Notes: generated by a model not told the origin, from the sequence alone. A stretch of DNA of 64,000 nt from Sporomusaceae bacterium UBA7701 (GCA_002482545.1 DLGF01000006.1:134418-198417), one strand, 5' to 3'. Positions 18,146 through 27,455 are shown, counted from the stretch's first letter. Numbers and translations are program-made.

Positions 18146-18772
18146 TCATAAGACCGGCCATAGTATAAAAATGCTTACCGTCCATAGGGCATGGGAAACG
18201 ATACAGGCGAAAATGCTGCCGGAGCGCCAGTACAGATAGCCCCAGAAAAGTCCGGCGGTAAAGGCCGCGAGGGTCAGCATGACGTTGCCCGAGAGGATGT
18301 GCACCGCGCCGTAGATGGCGGCGGCGGCCAGCCAGCCGCGGCCGTCGCCGAAACGCCTTTGGGCCCAGCCCTGGAGAAAGGCCCGCCAAAAAAGTTCTTC
18401 CCCGGGACTGGTTATGAACAGCAGCACCAGGGCGATAATGGCCCGGTCCCCTTCCTGGCGGATTCCGTAGATTGCAGTGATTTCCGGCTTGGCGAAGTGA
18501 AAAACCGCCTGGGAAAGCAGGTTTCCCGTCCAAAACACCCCATAAAGCACGGCGGCCGCGCCAAGGCCGAGGAGGGCGTGGGCGACGGTGAAATCGCCCT
18601 TGCCAAAGGGCGAGCTTCCCCATCGGAAGCTCAGAGCGGTCAGCGTTGTCACCGCCAGCGACATCGAGAGCCAAAAGTTCGTCCACTGGGCCGCGAACGT
18701 CAAATACCAGAACAGGAAAGCCAGAACAACGGTAAAAAGAACTTGCCGGTCGGTCGGTTTGCCCGCTCTCAT
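18146..18772 (-). CDS. CPBP-family intramembrane glutamic/metallo endopeptidase
   Basis: A 208-residue membrane protein with about six hydrophobic segments. The CPBP (CAAX protease/Abi) motifs are present in order: GEELFWRAFLQ (the paired glutamates plus Arg), GAVHIL and SHALW. Roles of such proteases include prenyl-protein processing and self-immunity to peptides; nothing here decides. It lies four bases after the prenyltransferase gene on the same strand, so the two are likely cotranscribed. Confidence 0.88.
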   Translation of the reverse strand: MRAGKPTDRQVLFTVVLAFLFWYLTFAAQWTNFWLSMSLAVTTLTALSFRWGSSPFGKGDFTVAHALLGLGAAAVLYGVFWTGNLLSQAVFHFAKPEITAIYGIRQEGDRAIIALVLLFITSPGEELFWRAFLQGWAQRRFGDGRGWLAAAAIYGAVHILSGNVMLTLAAFTAGLFWGYLYWRSGSIFACIVSHALWTVSIFILWPVL

Positions 18773-18776
18773 TCCA

Positions 18777-19673
18777 TCACCTCTGAAGGAAGGGATGCAG
18801 GGCCAGGCCGACCACCAACAGCAGGCCGAACTGAAAATGCAATTTGGCGGAGATCGGCTCCAGAAGCTGCAATTTGGTCTCCGCGCCCTTTACCGCATCC
18901 CTGGCCAGGCCGAGCAGTTTCATGCTGGCGGGAAGCAGGACGACGGGCAGCGCCGCCGTCCACGGCACGATCGTCAGTGCGATCAGGCCGATGAGACTGG
19001 TATAGGCGGCGGTATAAAGAGCGTAGTACAGCGCCAGGCTGCGCTTTACCCCCAGAAACAGCGCCAGCGTGTGGATCCCGGCCCGGCGGTCTTCCCGCAT
19101 ATCCCGGATGTCATTGGCGTGAAGGATACCGGCCACGAGAAAGCTGACCGGCAAGGACGCCCACACGGGCAGCCAACTGAGCTGTCCGGTCTGGATGAAG
19201 TAAGCCGGCCAAACCATGAGCGGTCCCATGAGAAAGAATACCAGTACCGATCCCAAGCCCAGATATTTATAGGGACAAAAACCGGCGGTGTAGCAATAGC
19301 CGGCGACGATCCCCAAAAGACCGAAGGCCAGAACCGGCCAGCCGCATAGATAGGTCAGCAGCAGTCCGATGATCCCGGCGAAGGAGAAGGTCAGGATCCC
19401 GGCCATTCGCATGGCCCCCGGCGCAATCATTCCCCGGACGAGTTGCGGACAAGTCCTGGCGGACTCCACCGTGTCGACCCCGGTGATAAAATCGCCGTAA
19501 GTGTTTATCAGATTGGTCCCGGCCTGGACAGCTATGCCGCCGACCAGCGTCAATAAAAACAAGGGCAGGCTGAAACTGCCTTCACTCCAGGCGAGGACCG
19601 CGCCCAGCGTGACGGGAACGGCCGCCGCCGTGAAAGACCACGGCCGCATGGCGAGAAACCAAGTCCTGATCAT
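18777..19673 (-). CDS. menA: UbiA-family prenyltransferase, probably 1,4-dihydroxy-2-naphthoate polyprenyltransferase
   Basis: About 298 residues with eight or nine membrane helices. Both aspartate-rich motifs of the family are seen: NLINTYGDFITGVDT for binding the prenyl diphosphate and Mg2+, and NDIRDMREDRRAG. The form is closest to MenA, which attaches the side chain of menaquinone. No other men genes are nearby, so the substrate is inferred. GTG at 19676 and ATG at 19673 both follow AGAGG; spacing favours the ATG. Confidence 0.8.
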   Translation of the reverse strand: MIRTWFLAMRPWSFTAAAVPVTLGAVLAWSEGSFSLPLFLLTLVGGIAVQAGTNLINTYGDFITGVDTVESARTCPQLVRGMIAPGAMRMAGILTFSFAGIIGLLLTYLCGWPVLAFGLLGIVAGYCYTAGFCPYKYLGLGSVLVFFLMGPLMVWPAYFIQTGQLSWLPVWASLPVSFLVAGILHANDIRDMREDRRAGIHTLALFLGVKRSLALYYALYTAAYTSLIGLIALTIVPWTAALPVVLLPASMKLLGLARDAVKGAETKLQLLEPISAKLHFQFGLLLVVGLALHPFLQR

Positions 19674-19802
19674 CACTGTAACCTCTCTTGCTTTTCTCGA
19701 ATAGGGCAGATATTTGCCTTATTGTGGTAATATTCCACAGCTTGTCCCAAATTCCTGTATGCCGGCGGAACGGCCTTCGGCCCGCTTCCGCCCCGCCCCG
19801 TC

Positions 19803-22148
19803 TTAAGAGTCCCAGAAGTTTTTCAGGGCTCTGCCGATATCCCGGGGGCTGCGGACCGACAGCAGCGGTCTCCACCATGCCGGAAGCAACTGCCGGTAAA
19901 CGCCGCCCGCGTAACGCTCGTCAATCAGGAGGACGACGCCTTTGTCCCGTTCGGTGCGGATAACCCGCCCGGCGGCCTGCAGCACCTTGTTCATTCCCGG
20001 ATAGGCATAGGCGTATTCGAAGCCGGCGCCCTTCCGCCCGGCGAAGTAATCCCGGATGATGTCCCGCTCAGCGCATAACTGAGGCAGCCCCACTCCCACG
20101 ATGATCGCTCCGGTCAGGCGTTCCCCCACCAGGTCGATGCCCTCGCCGAAAATCCCGCCGAGAACCGCGAAACCTACCAGCGGTTCCCTGTTCTCGGCCG
20201 AGAACTGCGCCAGAAACGCCTCCCGCTCCGGTTCCGCCATGGCCGCAGTCTGGCAAAGCAGCCGGAGGTCGGGGCGCCGCCCGGCAAACCGGGCGCAGAC
20301 CTCTTCCAGATACCGGTAGGAGGGAAAGAACACCAAATAATTGCCGGCCTTCGCGCCGATCGCGGCTTCGATCCGCTCCACCACCTGGTCATAGGTCGCT
20401 TCGCGCCGCTTGTACCGGGTGCTGATATCGTCGGCTACCAGCACCCGCAAAAGCTTGCGCGGAAAGGGCGAACCCACCTGAAGCCTTCCATCGCCTTCAT
20501 TGCCGCCAAGCATCTCGTTATAATAATCCAAAGGCGTCAGCGTGGCCGAGAAGAAAACCGCCGCTTTCCCCTGCCCAAGCCTCGCGCGGAGCAGCCGGGA
20601 CGGATCGATGCAAAACAGTTTGAGCAGGACGTCTCGCCCCGTCTTCTCCATATACGTCCTGTAGCATTCGTCATAGCAGTCGGCGATGCGCAAAAAAGCG
20701 GCAACCGCAAAATAGAGTTCGAGCAGCCGCTCGCCGAACGCCGCCGGCTGGTTCAGGGCGAGCCAGGCATCCGCCTCTTTCACGAACTTCCATAAATGCG
20801 GCAATATGTCCTCCGGCAACTCGTTCTGAACAACCAATCCGTCCGGATTTTCCTCGCAGCGCTTTCGCAGGCCCGCCAGACAAGTGTTGAGCGCGCCCAG
20901 CGCCTTGGCCAGCCGGGGGCGTTCCTGCCTGACCGCCCGCCGAAGTTCCAGCAGCGGCGCCTTGGTAAGGGTCGCCGAAAACATTTCCCTGGCCCGGTCG
21001 GGCAGGTTATGGGCCTCGTCCACCAGAAAGCCGTAGTCTCCGCCTTCGGCGAAAAAGCGCCGCAAAGCGACCCGCGGGTCAAACGCGTAATTATAGTCAC
21101 AAATGACGCAGTCGGCCCAATAAGCCAGATCAAGCGAAAATTCGAAGGGGCAGACCCGGTGCTTCCGGGCATATTCTTCGACGACCGGGCGCGTAAACTC
21201 ATCAGCCGTCAGAATATCCTGCAAAGCCCCGTTGACCCGGTCGAAATGCCCGCGGGCATAATCGCATTCCTCGGCGTCGCACTTCGCCCCCGGCAAAAAG
21301 CAGATTTTCTCCTTGGCCGTCAGAGTCAGCGACTTGATGGCCAGCCCCTCCGGACGCAGACAGGCCAGCGCTTTTTCCGCAAGCTCCCGGGTGCTGGTTT
21401 TGGCCGTAAGATAGAAGATTTTCTCCAGATGCCCGCCGCCCAGAGCTTTGATGGCGGGGAAAAGCGTCGCCATCGTTTTGCCGATGCCGGTAGGCGCCTG
21501 GGCGAACAATTTTTTCCCGGCCGTCATGGTTTGATAAACGGCGACAGCCAACTCCCGCTGTCCCGGACGATATCCCGGAAAAGGAAAGCCGAGCCGCTCG
21601 ATGGACCCGTTGCGGCTTGCCACATGGTCGTGAATCCGGGCGGCCCAGGCCAGGTAACGCTCCGCCAGATCCCGGAAGAAAGCGGCCAATTCGCCGCTGC
21701 TGTAGCTCCGGCAAAAGCTTCTGCTTTTCTTCGTGTCGAGGTGGCAGTACGTTACTTGCACTTCCACCGACGCCAGGGCGTGCTCCGCCGCGTACATATG
21801 GGCGTAGCACTTGGCCTGGGCCCAGTACAGCGGGTCATCCTCCCCGCTGATGTCCTCCAATGGGCGGGTGGTTGTCTTGATTTCGTCGATCACTACCCGG
21901 CCTTCCTCGATCATAACCCCGTCGGCCCGGCCGCTGACCGCCAGCGAGCCGGCCGGCGTTTCCACGATGCACGACAGGGTAACCTCCGGAACATACTCCC
22001 GAGGCTGCATTCGCTGATAACGTTGGTGGGCCTTGGTTCCCTCCAGGGCCCGCACCCCGCCGGCGAACGCCGACACCAGGTCGCCCGACCGCAGGATGAA
22101 CTCCACCAGATTGCGGACCGAAATTCTCGTCCGGTTGTTGCTGTCCAT
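19803..22148 (-). CDS. DinG/XPD-like DNA helicase with N-terminal PD-(D/E)XK nuclease domain
   Basis: A 781-residue protein. Residues 1-190 carry a RecB/Cas4-type nuclease signature: GRADGV, then VVIDEIKTT (the D and ExK) and QAKCYAHMY. The rest is a superfamily 2 helicase of the XPD/DinG type, with Walker A PTGIGKT, a four-cysteine stretch between about 283 and 350 suitable for a [4Fe-4S] cluster, DEAHNLP, and a C-terminal motif ending QAAGRVIRTERD. It probably unwinds and processes damaged or branched DNA. It is a single gene, 52 bases after a DUF1904 gene. Confidence 0.9.
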   Translation of the reverse strand: MDSNNRTRISVRNLVEFILRSGDLVSAFAGGVRALEGTKAHQRYQRMQPREYVPEVTLSCIVETPAGSLAVSGRADGVMIEEGRVVIDEIKTTTRPLEDISGEDDPLYWAQAKCYAHMYAAEHALASVEVQVTYCHLDTKKSRSFCRSYSSGELAAFFRDLAERYLAWAARIHDHVASRNGSIERLGFPFPGYRPGQRELAVAVYQTMTAGKKLFAQAPTGIGKTMATLFPAIKALGGGHLEKIFYLTAKTSTRELAEKALACLRPEGLAIKSLTLTAKEKICFLPGAKCDAEECDYARGHFDRVNGALQDILTADEFTRPVVEEYARKHRVCPFEFSLDLAYWADCVICDYNYAFDPRVALRRFFAEGGDYGFLVDEAHNLPDRAREMFSATLTKAPLLELRRAVRQERPRLAKALGALNTCLAGLRKRCEENPDGLVVQNELPEDILPHLWKFVKEADAWLALNQPAAFGERLLELYFAVAAFLRIADCYDECYRTYMEKTGRDVLLKLFCIDPSRLLRARLGQGKAAVFFSATLTPLDYYNEMLGGNEGDGRLQVGSPFPRKLLRVLVADDISTRYKRREATYDQVVERIEAAIGAKAGNYLVFFPSYRYLEEVCARFAGRRPDLRLLCQTAAMAEPEREAFLAQFSAENREPLVGFAVLGGIFGEGIDLVGERLTGAIIVGVGLPQLCAERDIIRDYFAGRKGAGFEYAYAYPGMNKVLQAAGRVIRTERDKGVVLLIDERYAGGVYRQLLPAWWRPLLSVRSPRDIGRALKNFWDS

Positions 22149-22200
22149 TATTTATCCCCTAAGTGAAATATCGGCCCCGGGCGCGCCGGACCATAAGCCG

Positions 22201-22527
22201 TCAATAGTGCCGGCCGTTCTCGTAATACTTCTGCTCCTGAAGCACAAGGAAAAAGATATCGGTCTGGCGGTAACCGGCGCCGCGAATATGGCGGTCAATG
22301 GCTGCCGCGGCCCTGTCCTGGACGGCCTGCCCCCGGTCAAACCAGTTGACCTGGACAAAGGGCGTCCCCTCAACAGCCTTGCCGTCGGCTATAAAAATTG
22401 ACGGAAGAAGCTCAATCGTAAAGTAGTCTCTGGGGCAGCCGACGATTTCCGTCAGCTCGTCCACCAGCCCGCCGCTGATCGCCTTTACCGGCGCCTCGTC
22501 CATCCCCCGGATAATAATTTGCGGCAT
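22201..22527 (-). CDS. DUF1904 family protein (tautomerase-like)
   Basis: A 108-residue protein matching the DUF1904 family: MPQIIIRG at the start, a central IELLPSIFI and PFVQVNWFDRGQ, which resemble the tautomerase superfamily fold. The function is unknown. The open frame includes TTG-ACA before the ATG, but GGAGG is eight bases from the ATG at 22525-22527, so that start is used. It precedes the nuclease-helicase gene. Confidence 0.75.
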   Translation of the reverse strand: MPQIIIRGMDEAPVKAISGGLVDELTEIVGCPRDYFTIELLPSIFIADGKAVEGTPFVQVNWFDRGQAVQDRAAAAIDRHIRGAGYRQTDIFFLVLQEQKYYENGRHY

Positions 22528-22635
22528 TGTCAACGCCTCCTTAACCCAATCGATAGATGGAGATTTCCCCGGCCGGCGGCCATATTCCTCCCGGCCCGCC
22601 GCGCGGCCAAATCTTTCCCGCCCTTGCGCGGCCTC

Positions 22636-22664
22636 TTGCTTCCGGGGTCAAACACCGCTACAAT
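22636..22664 (+). promoter_or_regulatory. Promoter of the radical SAM gene
   Basis: TTGCTT and TACAAT with 17-base spacing, about 40 bases upstream of the gene start. Confidence 0.6.
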
Positions 22665-22700
22665 GGCAACTAGAATATGCTTCGACAAGGGGGACGTTTC

Positions 22701-23600
22701 ATGGCACACGCTTGCACCCTCTGCCCCCGCGCCTGCAAAGTCGACCGCAGGGCGGGAGAAAAGGGCTTCTGCCGGGCCGGGAGCCTGCCGTCGGTAGCTC
22801 TCGCCTGCCTGCACCGCTGGGAAGAGCCCTGTCTCTCCGGCAGCGCCGGGGCCGGCACGGTATTCTTCGCACACTGCAATCTGCGCTGCGCCTTCTGCCA
22901 GAACCAGGCCATCAGTCAGCAGGATGCGGGGACTGAAATAAGCATCTCCCGGCTGGCGGCCATCTTCCTCGAGCAGCAAGCCCGGGGCGCCCACAATCTC
23001 GATCTCGTCACCCCGACCCACTATGTCCCCCAGCTCATCGACGCCCTGAGCCTGGCCCGGCGGGACGGCTTCTCCCTGCCGGTGGTCTATAACTCCAACG
23101 CTTACGAGACCGAGGCGACCATCAGCAGCCTGGCCGGCCAGGCGAGCATTTTCCTGCCTGACCTCAAATACTTCGATGATATTTACGCCGAACGCTATTC
23201 CGCCGCTCCCGGCTACTTCGCCCACGCCAGCCGGGCCATCGCCAGGATGGCCGAAATCGCCGGCCCGCCCCGCTTCGATGCGGCCGGTCTGCTGCAAAGC
23301 GGCGTCATCGTCCGCCATCTCGCCCTGCCCGGGCTGGCCGCCGACAGCCGCCGGATTCTCGAATGGCTGTGGCGGACGTTCGGCGACGATATTTATATCA
23401 GCCTCATGAACCAGTACACACCGGTGCACCAGGCCGGCCGGTTCCGGGAAATCAACCGCCGCCTCACCACCCGGGAATACGACAGGCTGATCGATTACGC
23501 CCTCGGACTCGGCATCGAAAATTGTTTCATCCAGGAAGGACGGACGGCTTCGGCGGAATTCATCCCCGAATTCAACGGCGCCGGAGTTGACTCCTACTGA
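22701..23600 (+). CDS. Radical SAM protein, PflA/PflX-like
   Basis: A 299-residue protein. The radical SAM cluster motif is CNLRCAFCQN, near residue 60. Upstream there is a CTLCPRACKVDR...GFCRAG segment, the extra cysteine region of the PflX-type group (COG1313) of uncharacterised activating-enzyme-like proteins. Its target is unknown. The frame extends eight codons further upstream, but AAGGGGGA lies eight bases before the ATG at 22701. The gene ends directly at a long inverted repeat. Confidence 0.88.
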   Translation: MAHACTLCPRACKVDRRAGEKGFCRAGSLPSVALACLHRWEEPCLSGSAGAGTVFFAHCNLRCAFCQNQAISQQDAGTEISISRLAAIFLEQQARGAHNLDLVTPTHYVPQLIDALSLARRDGFSLPVVYNSNAYETEATISSLAGQASIFLPDLKYFDDIYAERYSAAPGYFAHASRAIARMAEIAGPPRFDAAGLLQSGVIVRHLALPGLAADSRRILEWLWRTFGDDIYISLMNQYTPVHQAGRFREINRRLTTREYDRLIDYALGLGIENCFIQEGRTASAEFIPEFNGAGVDSY

Positions 23601-23717
23601 GGAGGCGGGGCCGGGATTTCCGCAGCGGGGACTTGGCTCCCCAGCCGTCGCAAGCTTTGCTTGTGGTAACGGCATAGGAGCCCGTCCCGTAGCGGAGGAA
23701 ATCCCGGCCCCACCTCC
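23601..23717. repeat. 117-base near-complete palindrome (stem-loop) after the radical SAM gene
   Basis: The segment folds back on itself almost end to end. The outer arm GGAGGCGGGGCCGGGATTTC pairs with GAAATCCCGGCCCCaCCTCC. Nested inside are GGGAC/GTCCC, GGCTCC/GGAGCC, GCCGT/ACGGC and CAAGC-ttt-GCTTG. It begins at the base after the TGA stop and has no T-run. No second copy was noticed in this window. It may be a mobile palindromic element, a structured small RNA or a transcript-end hairpin. Confidence 0.85.
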
Positions 23718-23745
23718 TTTCCCTGCCGGACAAGCCGTGAAGCAA

Positions 23746-23775
23746 AGAAGACCGCGCCAGCCGACGCGGTCTTCT
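23746..23775 (-). terminator. Terminator-like hairpin of the corrinoid operon
   Basis: AGAAGACCGCG and CGCGGTCTTCT form an 11-base perfect stem ten bases after the activator stop codon. The T-run is weak (TTTGCTTC). Confidence 0.65.
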
Positions 23776-23784
23776 GTCATCTTT

Positions 23785-25575
23785 CTATTGCTCCGGAAAC
23801 GCCAGGCATTTTACAAAGCAATCCTGGAACCGGGGATGGAGGGACAACTCCTTTATCGCCAGCCGGTGGCCGATTTTCCGCACTTCCGCCGCGGCCCGGC
23901 GGTTCAGAAGCACCGCCTTGGCTCCCTCCTGGGCCGTATTCCCGACAAACCGGATTTTATCCCGGCACAGCTCCGGCAAAAGGCCGATCCCCACCAGCGA
24001 GGAAGGCTTGAGATGAAAGCCGAAGGCGCCGGCCACCAGCACTTCATCCAGCTCGGCATAGCTTACGGCAAGCTCCTGGAGCAACAGGTCGACCGCCGCG
24101 GCGATGGCGCCCTTCGCCAGTTGCACCTGACGGATATCCTTTTGGCTGAGATACACCGGCCCCGCTTCGTCAATCATAAACACTTGCTGCCCGTTATGCT
24201 CCGTCAGGCGGGCCGCCAGCCCGGACGGCAGCTTTTCCCGCTTGGCAAACCGGCCGCTCGCGCCGATCACGCCGCAGCGAACCAGTTCGGCCACCGCGTC
24301 GATCAGACCGCTGCCGCACAAGCCGCGGGGAGCGCAGCCGCCGATCACTTTTACCTCCACCACGCCGTCCGCCAGAACGGCGAAGCCTTCCACCGCCCCC
24401 TGCTCCGCCCGGCAGCCGCAGGCAATGTTCATGCCTTCCAGAGCCGGCCCGGCGGCCGAGGACGTCCCGGCCAGCGCCCCGCCTTTAGCGACCACCAGTT
24501 CGCCATTGGTACCGATGTCGATAAACAACGCGGTCTTTTCATAGCCATAGAGCCCGGTCGCCAGTACCCCGGCCACGATATCGGCTCCGACAAAGGCCGC
24601 CGCAGAGGGCAGCAGGGTGACGACGCCGCGCGGCGCAATGTTTAGTCCCAGCCTGGCGGGGTTGATTTCAAGCTGCTCGGTAAACACCGGCCGATAAGGA
24701 GCGTGGGCCAGCGAGCGGGGATTTACCCCCAGCAACAGGTGCTGCATGGTTGTATTTCCGGCCACGACCACCTCGTAAACGTCGCCGCTGCAAATTCCCG
24801 CGGCGGCCGCCAGCTCTGCGAGGAGGCCGTTGACGCCGTCGACGATTTTCTTCTGCAGCAGCGTTGTGCCGTCCGCGCTTTGCGAGGCGAAGGAAATCCG
24901 GGTCAGCACGTCGCCGCCGAATTCGGTCTGGGGATTTAGGCAGGACCGCGTGCCCAGACTCCGCCCGTCGGTCAGGTCAAACAGTTCGGCGACGACGCTG
25001 GTGGTGCCGATATCCAGGGCGACGCCGCAGCAAGGCCGGTCCGCCGCAAACCGCCAATCCAGCACCTGGTGGTTTTTTACAACCTTTCGATATTGCTTCA
25101 GGCCCTTTTTATATTCTCCGGCAAGCTCTTCCAGCATGGCCGGATAGTTTTCCGCGAAAAGCGGCGTGGCCCCTTGGGCTAAAGCGCTTTGGTCGGTGTC
25201 AGCGCTCCGCTGGCCCGCCACTTGCCGGACCGGGGGATCGAAAGGCCATTCCCGGCCCCTTCCGCCAGTCAGCGCCACAAAAGTCGCGGTGCGGCTGGCC
25301 GGTATCTCGGCCCGTACCGGACCGCAAATCTCGGACCGGCAGGCCAGCCGATACCCTTCGTCCAGCGCGGGGCCGAGCCGGTCTCTTTCGATTTCATCCG
25401 CGGGCTTTAACCCCGCGCCGGCCTTGACCCGGCACTTGCCGCAGGTTCCGCGGCCGTCGCAGGGCGCTTCGATGCTTGCCCCGCAGGCCCGCGCGGCCTC
25501 CAGCAGCTTGGTGCCCGCCGGCACAACGCTCCTTTGGCCGCCCGGCAAAAAAATAATTTCATGTTGTTCGGCCAA
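23785..25575 (-). CDS. Corrinoid-activating ferredoxin-ASKHA protein (RACo/RamA-functional type)
   Basis: A 596-residue protein. The N-terminal 2Fe-2S ferredoxin has CDGRGTCGKC (cysteines near residues 39-47), with a later CRSEIC. From about residue 205 an ASKHA ATPase-like domain (DUF4445) begins with GVALDIGTTSVVAELFDL. Such proteins reduce inactive Co(II) corrinoid to Co(I) with ATP so that methyl transfer can resume. It starts with TTG after GGAGGTAG, overlapping the end of the upstream methyltransferase gene, and is the last gene of the five-gene operon. Confidence 0.93.
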   Translation of the reverse strand: MAEQHEIIFLPGGQRSVVPAGTKLLEAARACGASIEAPCDGRGTCGKCRVKAGAGLKPADEIERDRLGPALDEGYRLACRSEICGPVRAEIPASRTATFVALTGGRGREWPFDPPVRQVAGQRSADTDQSALAQGATPLFAENYPAMLEELAGEYKKGLKQYRKVVKNHQVLDWRFAADRPCCGVALDIGTTSVVAELFDLTDGRSLGTRSCLNPQTEFGGDVLTRISFASQSADGTTLLQKKIVDGVNGLLAELAAAAGICSGDVYEVVVAGNTTMQHLLLGVNPRSLAHAPYRPVFTEQLEINPARLGLNIAPRGVVTLLPSAAAFVGADIVAGVLATGLYGYEKTALFIDIGTNGELVVAKGGALAGTSSAAGPALEGMNIACGCRAEQGAVEGFAVLADGVVEVKVIGGCAPRGLCGSGLIDAVAELVRCGVIGASGRFAKREKLPSGLAARLTEHNGQQVFMIDEAGPVYLSQKDIRQVQLAKGAIAAAVDLLLQELAVSYAELDEVLVAGAFGFHLKPSSLVGIGLLPELCRDKIRFVGNTAQEGAKAVLLNRRAAAEVRKIGHRLAIKELSLHPRFQDCFVKCLAFPEQ

Positions 25576-25579
25576 GGCC

Positions 25580-26431
25580 CTACCTCCTCCAGGAATTCAC
25601 CACATCATATGCTGTCTTGACTTCCGGCAGAGATAAGCCCTTGTACAGGCCGCCGGAAGAACCAAAAATATAGCCTGGAAATCCGCTCCAGGCCTCCAGC
25701 AGTTGAGCGACCTCCCGTTCCACCTCGCCGGCGGTCTTCAGTCGCCCGGGACCCTCAAACTCAAAATTGCCCCAGAATACCCAGTCGTCCAGTTCGGGAG
25801 CCAGCGCCGCCGGGCCGAGCCCGACCGAGGGCTGCAGTCCCTGTATGCCCCAGAAGCCGCTGCTTTTCAGCAGTCCCAGCAGACTTTGGATATTGCCGTC
25901 CGAATGGAAGATCACCGGGACCTTCCGGCACTCGAGCCGTTCCAGCGCTCCGACGACCAGGGGGAAATAGATTTCCTGCAGCAGCCGGGGGTGGATGAGC
26001 AGACCCTTGTCCCCGGCCAAGTCGTCAAAAAACACGATGCCGTCGCAGCCGCCGTCGAGGGCCGCCAACCCGGCTTCGACCCATTCGCCGAGAAGGCCGG
26101 CCATCAAAACCCTGGCCTCTTCCGGCTGCTTGATCAGCAGTCTGCTCAGGGCATGCCAGCCCTTCTGCTCCGCCAGGAGGGTGATTGGCCCCTGCCAGCA
26201 GCCCCACAGGAAACTGCCGGTCCTGGCCCACTCCTGCCAGAAGGCGGCGCGGCCGGCGGGCGGCCGGATCGGCAGGACGGCCAAGTCGGCCCCCAGGTGC
26301 CGGACGGCTTCGTCCAATCGCCGGAAACCGCAGTCCCGCAGCCAGCTATTTTCGATCAGGACCTCTCCTTTAGGCGGCCGGTCGCCTTTTTCGCCGCGCA
26401 GGGCCGCCCATACCCGGTCACGCCCGGTCAA
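25580..26431 (-). CDS. UroD-family methyltransferase-like protein lacking the HxC...C zinc motif
   Basis: A 283-residue protein of the uroporphyrinogen decarboxylase/MtaA superfamily, shorter than its two neighbours. Where MtaA-type enzymes have HxC it has FHSDGN (His176, Ser177, Asp178), and the C-terminal cysteine is replaced by GSSGG. It therefore cannot bind zinc in the MtaA way. It may be the substrate-specific methyltransferase (MT-I), as in HSDGN-type UroD homologues of O-demethylase clusters, or a regulatory paralogue. It starts at TTG inside the end of the upstream gene. Confidence 0.85.
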   Translation of the reverse strand: MTGRDRVWAALRGEKGDRPPKGEVLIENSWLRDCGFRRLDEAVRHLGADLAVLPIRPPAGRAAFWQEWARTGSFLWGCWQGPITLLAEQKGWHALSRLLIKQPEEARVLMAGLLGEWVEAGLAALDGGCDGIVFFDDLAGDKGLLIHPRLLQEIYFPLVVGALERLECRKVPVIFHSDGNIQSLLGLLKSSGFWGIQGLQPSVGLGPAALAPELDDWVFWGNFEFEGPGRLKTAGEVEREVAQLLEAWSGFPGYIFGSSGGLYKGLSLPEVKTAYDVVNSWRR

Positions 26432-27443
26432 GGGATCCGAGTTCCTTCACCGTACTGGTAAACGCCGCCAGATTTTCCCGGGGCGTCGCCAGGCTGATCC
26501 CGCAAGCGGGCGACAGGATATCGATGCCCGCGTTCAGCAAAAGCCTGGCCACGCTGGCTATCCGTTGAGGTTCGCCGGTATGCAGCAACTGGGTATTCAG
26601 ATTGCCCATCACCGGGGCTTGGTCCAGCCCCTGCTTGGCGGCGCGCATATCCACCAGGGAGTCGAAGCTGAAAGCCGCTCCGTCGACTTGGCGCAAAGCC
26701 GGCAGCAGCAGCTTGGCATCGCCGCAGATATGGATGATGAGCCCCGCTCCGGCCGCCCGGATCTCCCCTGCCAGCCGCTGCAGCAGGGGCGCCACAAAGC
26801 GCCTGAAATTCGCGCTGCCCAGGATCTCGCCGGTGGCGGTGGGATCGGCGATGGCGATGACGTCAGCCCCGCAGGCGACCTGGCGCCGGGCAAAGCTGAT
26901 CAGGTAGGCCGTCAGATGGTCCAGCACGGCCGCAACCTCTTCCGGCGCTTTGCGCAGCAACCGGAAGAAGGGCATAGGGTCCATAACCGAGGTTGCCAGG
27001 CTGACCGGTCCGGTAATATTGCCGATAACCGGCACATCCTTGTGGCGGGACGCCAGCAGGCGGATGGCCTCAAGAACAACAGGCGACCGCCCGTCCTTAT
27101 CGGGATCGGGCAAGGGCTGCCGCAGGATGTCCGCCAGGGCGGCGGCGCCATATTCCGTCACGCAGGGCTCCACCCCGGCATCCCCCAGGGCAACCGTGCT
27201 GCCGAACAGTTCGGCTTCCACCGTCATGCAGAAAGGAACCCCCAGGTTCTCAAACCCGGTGGTTTCCCGGATCGCTTCAGCGACGCCCGCCATGGCGGCC
27301 GGGTCGGTCTGATAATCCGCCCGGGCGCTGAGCACGGCGGTAGTGGCGGCGCTCATCATCCCGCCCGGGCAGACTACCGGCGGCCGGTCGACCTTCTCCT
27401 TGGCCAGGGCGGCCAGCAGCCGTTCTTTCTCAGTAAATCCCAT
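26418..27443 (-). CDS. MtaA/MtbA-like cobamide methyltransferase (UroD family)
   Basis: A 341-residue protein. His238 and Cys240 (IIHICGD) and Cys314 (SPACGIS) match the zinc ligands of MtaA (His237, Cys239, Cys316 in the methanogen enzyme). This is the best candidate for MT-II, moving the methyl group from the corrinoid protein to the acceptor, tetrahydrofolate in a bacterium. AGGGGGAG precedes the ATG. It lies 12 bases after the first UroD gene and overlaps the third. Confidence 0.9.
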   Translation of the reverse strand: MGFTEKERLLAALAKEKVDRPPVVCPGGMMSAATTAVLSARADYQTDPAAMAGVAEAIRETTGFENLGVPFCMTVEAELFGSTVALGDAGVEPCVTEYGAAALADILRQPLPDPDKDGRSPVVLEAIRLLASRHKDVPVIGNITGPVSLATSVMDPMPFFRLLRKAPEEVAAVLDHLTAYLISFARRQVACGADVIAIADPTATGEILGSANFRRFVAPLLQRLAGEIRAAGAGLIIHICGDAKLLLPALRQVDGAAFSFDSLVDMRAAKQGLDQAPVMGNLNTQLLHTGEPQRIASVARLLLNAGIDILSPACGISLATPRENLAAFTSTVKELGSLDRA

Positions 27444-27455
27444 GCATAACTCCCC

